Made by a program: the position numbers and the translations under genes. DNA of 11,489 nucleotides from Candidatus Poribacteria bacterium (lineage in GTDB: Bacteria; Poribacteria; DTPJ01; WJIO01): assembly GCA_014730235.1 (NCBI GenBank), contig WJIO01000065.1:1-11489 (forward strand), read 5' to 3'. The notes under the pieces were generated by a model. The model did not search any database. It was given only the letters and a program-made list of their open reading frames with translations, and was not told the origin of the DNA. This document shows positions 7,287 to 11,489 of this stretch, piece by piece. How positions within the stretch are numbered: position 1 is the first letter of the stretch; every line of letters begins with the position of its first letter.

Positions 7287-8582
7287 ATGAGCAGTCAAAT
7301 TCAGGTCGGTGATCCAAAAACAGAATGGAAGCGCAGCAATCCCGATATAATCGTATACATACCAGAAGAAGATGGAATAAACGACGGTGATAACGAGCAT
7401 TTTCTTGTCTTTGAATCTCCTGATGGTGAAGAACTTCTGGCCATGTGGAATCAAAGTTCCTGTGAAGGCCGGGGTGATAATCATATTGTTATAGCCCGTA
7501 GCAAAGACGGCGAAAACTGGTCTAAACCGCAGTGGATCGCTGGCACTCATCCCGGAACTGATGAACCACAGGCAAGCTGGGGGTTTCCTGTAGTATCGAA
7601 ACAGGGAAGAATATACTGCTTTTATGTCAGGGAACTGAATGTCTATGATAACAGCCGCCAGGCCAGCGGCGCTATGGGATGTCATTATTCCGACGACCAG
7701 GGACACACATGGATACAGGGTAAAAATATCCTCATGAAACGCAATCGTTATGATAATCCTGATCCATCTATCCCCCGGAACTGGATCGTCTGGCAAAAGC
7801 CTATTCGGGACAGCCAGGGAAGATGGTTTGTGGGATACTCCCAGGATACCAGTAATTCAATGATGAAATATACCCCGGCTGGATGGTGGGAAAATGAGCT
7901 TAGATGCCAATTCATGAGGTTTGATAATATTGACGACGCTCCTGATCCGACGGATATAAAAATAACATGGCTTCCATACGATGAAGAAGGTTTAACCGTT
8001 CCCCATCCATATTTACCTGATGTGACTATTGCAAATGAACCAAGTGTGGTTTTACTACCTGATAATCGGATTTTTACCACCATCAGGAACGCTACCGGGC
8101 ATATCTGGTATTCTATGTCAGAGGATGATGGGGAAACTTGGCGAAAAACCGAAGTGATGAGATATAAAGACAACGGAGAGCCAGTTAAAGAACCAATAGC
8201 CCCCTGTCCTATCTATGCCCTGAATGATGGACGTTACTTGCTGGTATTTCATAACAACGATGGTCGCTTTGGTCCATACAACCAATTTGAGCGTAAATGG
8301 AAAACCAACTATGCCAACCATTTCCGCCGCCCCGGATTTATTGCTGTGGGAGAATTTCGTCCTGAAGCCCATCAACCTATATGGTTCAGCCAGCCCAAAC
8401 AAATACTGGACACTGATGGCGTTATAGTAGGCCCAAAGCGAACAGCCGAAATCGCCACATATACCAGCCTGACAGAATGGAAGGGTAAAAGGGTTTTGTG
8501 GTATCCAGACCGTAAATATTACCTTCTGGGTAAGTATATCACTGATGATATGCTTGATGATATGGTAGTAGATAGAAGTTAA
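7287..8582 (+). CDS. BNR/Asp-box sialidase-superfamily protein
   Basis: The 431-residue protein has three Asp-box (SxDxGxxW) loops: SKDGENW (72-78), SDDQGHTW (135-142) and SEDDGETW (278-285). Between them is the family-like block EPSVVLLPDNRIFTTIR (251-267), whose Arg267 matches the position of a conserved sialidase arginine. These indicate a six-bladed beta-propeller of the sialidase superfamily. The usual N-terminal RIP/Arg-Ile-Pro motif is not evident, so sialic-acid hydrolysis is not assured; another glycoside substrate or binding role is possible. No signal peptide is visible, unusual for a secreted glycosidase. AGGAG (7272-7276) precedes the ATG. GC content is higher than in flanking genes. 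Confidence 0.8.
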   Translation: MSSQIQVGDPKTEWKRSNPDIIVYIPEEDGINDGDNEHFLVFESPDGEELLAMWNQSSCEGRGDNHIVIARSKDGENWSKPQWIAGTHPGTDEPQASWGFPVVSKQGRIYCFYVRELNVYDNSRQASGAMGCHYSDDQGHTWIQGKNILMKRNRYDNPDPSIPRNWIVWQKPIRDSQGRWFVGYSQDTSNSMMKYTPAGWWENELRCQFMRFDNIDDAPDPTDIKITWLPYDEEGLTVPHPYLPDVTIANEPSVVLLPDNRIFTTIRNATGHIWYSMSEDDGETWRKTEVMRYKDNGEPVKEPIAPCPIYALNDGRYLLVFHNNDGRFGPYNQFERKWKTNYANHFRRPGFIAVGEFRPEAHQPIWFSQPKQILDTDGVIVGPKRTAEIATYTSLTEWKGKRVLWYPDRKYYLLGKYITDDMLDDMVVDRS

Positions 8583-8628
8583 TTATTTCTCCTGGTGATA
8601 GCCATAATAAAATGGATAAAAAATAAAT

Positions 8629-8654
8629 TGTCACACACTCTTTGATTATACGTC
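8629..8654 (+). promoter_or_regulatory. Candidate ECF-type promoter of the sigma-factor gene
   Basis: TGTCACA at 8629-8635 and CGTC at 8651-8654 are separated by 15 bases. This resembles the TGTCACA/CGTC pairing reported for some ECF groups (for example ECF41-like, with about 16 bases). It lies about 27 bases before the TTG start and just before the AAAAAAGGAG ribosome-binding site (8661-8670). It suggests autoregulation. The match is by eye in AT-rich DNA. Confidence 0.4.
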
Positions 8655-8680
8655 TAATGTAAAAAAGGAGAGTGAGAATA

Positions 8681-9787
8681 TTGACAACAGATAGGGAATT
8701 AATTCATCGAATAAAAAATGGAGAAAGTGAAGCATTCAATCAAATTTTCTTCAGATATTATAAAAACGTTTTTTCTATCTGCTTGTCTATTCTCAAGAAT
8801 CCAGAAGACGCTGAAGAAGCAACCTCTGATACATTTATACATGCTTATTTCAAGCTGGAACAGATTAAGAATCCCGATAAATTGGCAAATTGGTTAAATC
8901 GAATAGCCCAAAACCGCAGTCGTGATTATCTACGTAGCAAGAAGTCATCAAAAGAAAAATTAAAAAGAATTATTTTACAGTTAGATAAAATTAAGGATAA
9001 TTCAATTCAAGTATATCCTTTCTCAGAGCGGGAATTGATAGAAATTATTATGAAAACTATCGAATCCCTACCACAAAAGGATATAGATATTATTCGGGCA
9101 AGGGCAGAAGGTTTAAGTCATTCAGAAATCAGCGACAAATTAGGAATCTCTCAGCAGGCCAGCAGGGCAAGATTTTATCGAGCCAGAAAGAAAGTTACTG
9201 AAAATGTTAGAAAGTTTCTATATGGAACACTTGGTTTATTCAGAAAAGTAACTTTAAAGGGTTTAATATCCGGGGGGATTGTGACAATGAAAACAGCACC
9301 AGTAGTGAAAATAGGAATATTAGTTGTAGTAATATTGAGTTTGGGGTTTTTAGGTTTTCGGGTGGTACAATTCAATAATAAGACTAAGTCTAATCAAATA
9401 GTTAATGAAGAAAAACAGGAAATTAAAAAGGAAATAAAGACAGATTCAGTCAAAATAAAACCAAAACTAATCACTGAATCTAATCATGTAGATGCAAATG
9501 TCGGCAATGTATCTAATAATCAAAATGATGACGTCGCAACTGAGGATATGAAGAGTTTTGTCAAAATGATTGACGCAATTGAAGAAAATAATAATCTTGA
9601 AAAGTCTGAAGAGTCATTCAAGGAAGAACCTGAACAAAATATTGCCAGAGAATTAAGGATAGAATTAGAAAATATGCTAAACAGATGTATTGAATTAGGT
9701 GAAGATATTGTTCCACGCTTAGAAGCTATAGGAAAAATAAAAGATCCTGCTATCAGAAATGCAGAACTAAAAAAATGGACAATTTAA
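8681..9787 (+). CDS. ECF-type RNA polymerase sigma factor with transmembrane segment and C-terminal tail
   Basis: Residues 1-90 form sigma region 2 (ELIHRIKNGESEAFNQIF, KNPEDAEEATSDTF, WLNRIAQNRSRDYLR). Residues about 115-175 form region 4 with the helix-turn-helix LSHSEISDKLGISQQASRARF. A hydrophobic helix follows (about 208-229, VKIGILVVVILSLGFLGF), then a charged Lys/Asn/Glu-rich linker and a short helical region (about 290-368). The architecture implies a sigma factor tethered to the membrane with its tail outside the cytoplasm. I chose TTG 8681 (10 bases after AAAAAAGGAG) over the in-frame GTG at 8672, which sits almost on the ribosome-binding site. Composition is very AT-rich (15 GC in 60 bases at 9421-9480). 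The frame ends in an A7 run that may permit -1 shifting into the following reading frame. Confidence 0.85.
   Translation: MTTDRELIHRIKNGESEAFNQIFFRYYKNVFSICLSILKNPEDAEEATSDTFIHAYFKLEQIKNPDKLANWLNRIAQNRSRDYLRSKKSSKEKLKRIILQLDKIKDNSIQVYPFSERELIEIIMKTIESLPQKDIDIIRARAEGLSHSEISDKLGISQQASRARFYRARKKVTENVRKFLYGTLGLFRKVTLKGLISGGIVTMKTAPVVKIGILVVVILSLGFLGFRVVQFNNKTKSNQIVNEEKQEIKKEIKTDSVKIKPKLITESNHVDANVGNVSNNQNDDVATEDMKSFVKMIDAIEENNNLEKSEESFKEEPEQNIARELRIELENMLNRCIELGEDIVPRLEAIGKIKDPAIRNAELKKWTI
9769..9775 (+). other. A7 slippery heptamer, candidate -1 frameshift or transcriptional slippage site
   Basis: Seven A's lie in the phase A AAA AAA relative to the sigma-factor frame (CTA AAA AAA TGG). A -1 shift gives CTA AAA AAA ATG GAC and continues into the 61-codon frame ending at 9960. 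The zero frame stops four codons later (W-T-I-stop). A sequencing error of one A in the homopolymer would produce the same picture. Confidence 0.4.
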
Positions 9788-9960
9788 ATTTTGAGCAAAT
9801 AAGGCTTATCCAAAAGATCGGTGAAATTGAATTTTACTATTACAAAGATGCAAATGAAGAATGGCAAGAAGCCATTAAACCCGGAGGATGGCTTTATGAA
9901 TTGAAAATTAGAGTGAAACCTCATAAACCCATTGACGTAAAAGCAGCTGTGAATAAATAA
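9775..9960 (+). CDS. Short reading frame, probable C-terminal extension of the sigma factor or separate small protein
   Basis: The frame encodes 61 residues, starts MDNLNFEQIRLIQK and ends KAAVNK, and overlaps the sigma gene by 13 bases. It contains EWQEAIKPGGWLYELKI, a compact mixed beta/aromatic stretch. No Shine-Dalgarno precedes the ATG, only the A-rich run, which favours expression as a fusion (365 + 61 = 426 residues) through frameshifting, or a mutated or mis-sequenced single gene. Codon and base use match the sigma gene. I recognise no family. Confidence 0.45.
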   Translation: MDNLNFEQIRLIQKIGEIEFYYYKDANEEWQEAIKPGGWLYELKIRVKPHKPIDVKAAVNK

Positions 9961-9964
9961 AAAT

Positions 9965-9996
9965 TTGTCAACTTTTTAAGTAATCATATATCTAAT
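9965..9996 (+). promoter_or_regulatory. Second copy-like site resembling the sigma-gene promoter region
   Basis: TTGTCA (9965-9970) and TCTAATGTAA (9991-10000) repeat the two blocks found at 8628-8633 and 8653-8662, at almost the same distance (26 versus 25 bases between block starts). Nothing recognisable as a gene starts on the + strand after it, so it could be an orphan promoter, a small-RNA promoter or a chance AT-rich match. Confidence 0.2.
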
Positions 9997-10094
9997 GTAA
10001 TCGTTAAAAAATGGATATAATTTAGTTGTCATTTACCATCATTATAAAGGTATTTTCTAAACACATTTTTCATTTTTTAACGATTACATCTAAT
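9990..10094. repeat. Direct repeats ATCTAAT flanking an inverted repeat
   Basis: ATCTAAT occurs at 9990-9996 and 10088-10094, exactly at the outer ends of a perfect 17-base inverted repeat: GTAATCGTTAAAAAATG at 9997-10013 and its reverse complement at 10071-10087. Because the direct repeat begins and ends with AT, the pairing extends by two more bases by chance. Confidence 0.75.
9997..10087. mobile_element. MITE-like 91-base element with terminal inverted repeats
   Basis: 17-base perfect terminal inverted repeats enclose 57 AT-rich non-coding bases and are bounded by 7-base direct repeats, the expected footprint of transposition with target duplication. It lies in the convergent gap between the sigma-factor region and the LPP20-like gene. 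I cannot match the ends to a known IS family. A long hairpin or a dyad operator is the alternative. The rest of the 9961-10201 gap shows no gene and no convincing terminator. Confidence 0.4.
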
Positions 10095-10201
10095 AAAGTC
10101 ATAAATATTTTTCGACGGATACTATAGAATTTTCAGTAAATACAAGTTTCTATAGCTTTCTAATCACTTATTTAGCAAGCTCCTACTCAACAAAATACCA
10201 C

Positions 10202-10753
10202 TTAATTACCATTTAAATTATCTTTAATTTTTCTAAAGCTCTCAGACTTTTCAAGCTTTTTTTGAAGTTCTTCATCAGAATTTACCCAGTTCAAAAGGGC
10301 AATATCAGCATCCTTAATACACATCTTCATGGTAACTTTGGCCTGATAACCTGATCCCGTAGGTCTTATCCTTTGCTCTGTAATCCTGGTATTTTTCAGG
10401 ATAAATTCGGAATATACGGACTTGTCCATGTTTTCTATTTGCGGTTTTTCCCCGGCTTCAATTAACATTTCGCCAATCCTGAATTCGATTAGCTGGGAGA
10501 TTTTCAGACGGGCTTCGTGTTTAGCTGTATCCAAAGCCATTTCCCGGTCGCTGGAATCACCTGTAGCGGAGACGAATATAAAGCTATCATCAGCTTTTTC
10601 AGCAGTTTTAATTACCAATCCTTCAGGAGTTTTGGTATGAAATTTTAATTCTGATACTCCTGTATTCTCTTTTCCGCCACATCCTGAAAAAGTCACATAT
10701 AAAATAATAACAAGGTAAATAACCGGATATTTTTGGTCAATAACCAATTTCAC
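10202..10753 (-). CDS. LPP20-like lipoprotein
   Basis: The 183-residue protein begins with a Lys-containing n-region, a hydrophobic stretch (10-22) and a lipobox FSGC with Cys25, so it should be processed by the Lgt and LspA encoded in this window. The region about 60-145 resembles the LPP20/YcfL-type domain (ATGDSSDREMALDTAKHEAR, then KNTRITEQRIRPTGSGYQAK), found in many outer-membrane or periplasmic lipoproteins of unclear role. The tail is Lys/Glu-rich. The start is GTG at 10751-10753 (- strand), with GGGAG seven bases upstream inside the end of the transglycosylase gene, whose stop lies only 4 bases away. The two are an operon. Confidence 0.8.
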   Translation of the reverse strand: MKLVIDQKYPVIYLVIILYVTFSGCGGKENTGVSELKFHTKTPEGLVIKTAEKADDSFIFVSATGDSSDREMALDTAKHEARLKISQLIEFRIGEMLIEAGEKPQIENMDKSVYSEFILKNTRITEQRIRPTGSGYQAKVTMKMCIKDADIALLNWVNSDEELQKKLEKSESFRKIKDNLNGN

Positions 10754-10757
10754 TAAC

Positions 10758-11489
10758 CTACTCCCAGGCCAGGTAATTATTTTTGCGTCTGGTTACCTTG
10801 GCCAGATAATCTTTTGTTTCATCAGGCATCTCTTTTCGCAAAGCTTCATAAACCATTGGTGGAGACATTTCATGGACTTTATACTTTTTTATTACCCTCC
10901 TGATTACATTGCCCATCCCTCCATTATATGCAGCGATAACCATATACTCCTGTTTAACCGGGTCTTTAATGCCGTAAAAATACCTGGTTCTGAGAAGATT
11001 CATATAAGCAATCCCCAAATTTATGTTATTATTTGGAACATAAAGGTAACTTGGTTTTGGCTGTTTATCCTCTTTATGAACGTATTTATAAGCGTCTCTG
11101 CCGGCGTATTTAGGAACTATCTGCAAAAGTCCATAGGCGGGGATATGGGATTTGGCCAGAGGATTAAAATAAGATTCTGTTTCCATTACGGCCATTACCA
11201 GAGGGATGCTTTCGTTATATTTCATGCAGTTAATTTTTACCTGACTTAAATACTGCTTTGCCCTGACTGCCAGGTGTTCAGGAACCATCTTTATAACTAC
11301 TTTGGCTTTAACGCGCTCAACACCATCGTTGGATTTTATTGAACGGGCGGCGATCTTTACCTCAGGTAATACTTCGTTTTCGGTAAATTCTTTAACATTA
11401 TCATGAGTAACCTCTTCCCCGGACTTGGTTTTAACCTGACCCTGAAGTAAATTTCTGTTTGCTTCATTTTTGTCCGAGAATATATTTAC
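10758..11489 (-). CDS. MltC-like membrane-bound lytic murein transglycosylase, N-terminus outside window
   Basis: The frame is open to the window end: 67 residues precede the Met whose codon is 11286-11288, so the protein is cut at its N-terminus. The visible part ends an MltC-type N-terminal domain (KAKVVIKMVPEHLAVRAKQY), then gives the SLT lysozyme-like domain: METESYFNP with catalytic Glu (codon 11175-11177), AYGLLQIVP, NINLGIAYMNLL, AAYNGGMGNV and the terminal YLAKVTRRKNNYL. It cleaves the glycan strand of peptidoglycan to 1,6-anhydro products, normally from the outer membrane. The order and length match E. coli MltC well. The signal peptide or lipobox cannot be seen. Confidence 0.88.
   Translation of the reverse strand, partial: VNIFSDKNEANRNLLQGQVKTKSGEEVTHDNVKEFTENEVLPEVKIAARSIKSNDGVERVKAKVVIKMVPEHLAVRAKQYLSQVKINCMKYNESIPLVMAVMETESYFNPLAKSHIPAYGLLQIVPKYAGRDAYKYVHKEDKQPKPSYLYVPNNNINLGIAYMNLLRTRYFYGIKDPVKQEYMVIAAYNGGMGNVIRRVIKKYKVHEMSPPMVYEALRKEMPDETKDYLAKVTRRKNNYLAWE

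Noticed and set aside
7062-7796. 244-codon open frame on the - strand
   Set aside because: It lies antisense across the junction of two well-supported + strand genes, has no family motifs and no ribosome-binding site, so it is a shadow frame.
7748-8173. 141-codon open frame on the - strand
   Set aside because: It is antisense to the Asp-box protein; its composition mirrors the sense codons and no motif is seen.
8672-8680. GTG at 8672 as start of the sigma factor
   Set aside because: It is one base from the end of the AAAAAAGGAG ribosome-binding site; TTG at 8681 has proper spacing.
10122-10155. Inverted repeat CTATAGAA / TTCTATAG as a bidirectional terminator
   Set aside because: The 8-base AT-rich stem has an 18-base loop and no adjacent T-run on either strand, so it is not convincing.
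9961-10201. RNA gene or CRISPR-like repeat in the convergent gap
   Set aside because: There is only one inverted-repeat pair and no spaced repeats, tRNA-like arms or rRNA-like sequence.
10872-11249. 125-codon + strand open frame
   Set aside because: It is antisense to the MltC-like domain, whose catalytic and structural motifs are clear.

Overview
The window looks like chromosomal DNA of an AT-rich, diderm (Gram-negative-type) bacterium. It carries the complete lipoprotein-processing pair lspA/lgt, a lipoprotein with a lipobox, and an MltC-like murein lytic transglycosylase. The mix of a core operon, an intracellular sialidase-like protein and a membrane-anchored ECF sigma factor recalls candidate phyla such as Poribacteria or Latescibacterota. 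That placement is a weak impression, not something the sequence proves.

Layout. (1) Bases 1-6021, + strand: a compact housekeeping operon, 'ileS'-lspA-lgt-def-fmt-PASTA protein-rsmE, with gaps of about 30 bases or less and one 23-base overlap (lgt/def). It covers lipoprotein maturation (Lgt, LspA), initiator-Met formylation and deformylation (Fmt, Def), a cell-wall-associated PASTA protein and 16S rRNA methylation. The first gene is cut by the window edge. It sits where ileS is expected, but its product has lost the catalytic signatures of isoleucyl-tRNA synthetase, including KMSKS, in an intact frame. (2) 6046-8582, + strand: two closely spaced, more GC-rich genes, an alpha/alpha-toroid-like protein and a BNR/Asp-box sialidase-like protein, neither with a visible signal peptide. 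(3) 8681-9960, + strand: a very AT-rich ECF-type sigma factor with a transmembrane segment and a C-terminal tail. It is preceded by an ECF-promoter-like sequence and ends in an A7 slippery run that could join it by -1 frameshift to a 61-codon reading frame. (4) 9961-10201: convergent intergenic DNA holding a perfect inverted repeat bounded by 7-base direct repeats, resembling a tiny MITE. (5) 10202-11489, - strand: an MltC-like transglycosylase (cut by the window edge) followed 4 bases later by an LPP20-like lipoprotein.

The points most worth a second look are the active-site-less IleS-like protein, the membrane-tethered sigma factor with its possible recoding site and self-promoter, and the MITE-like element. 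No RNA genes, CRISPR arrays or full insertion sequences were seen.
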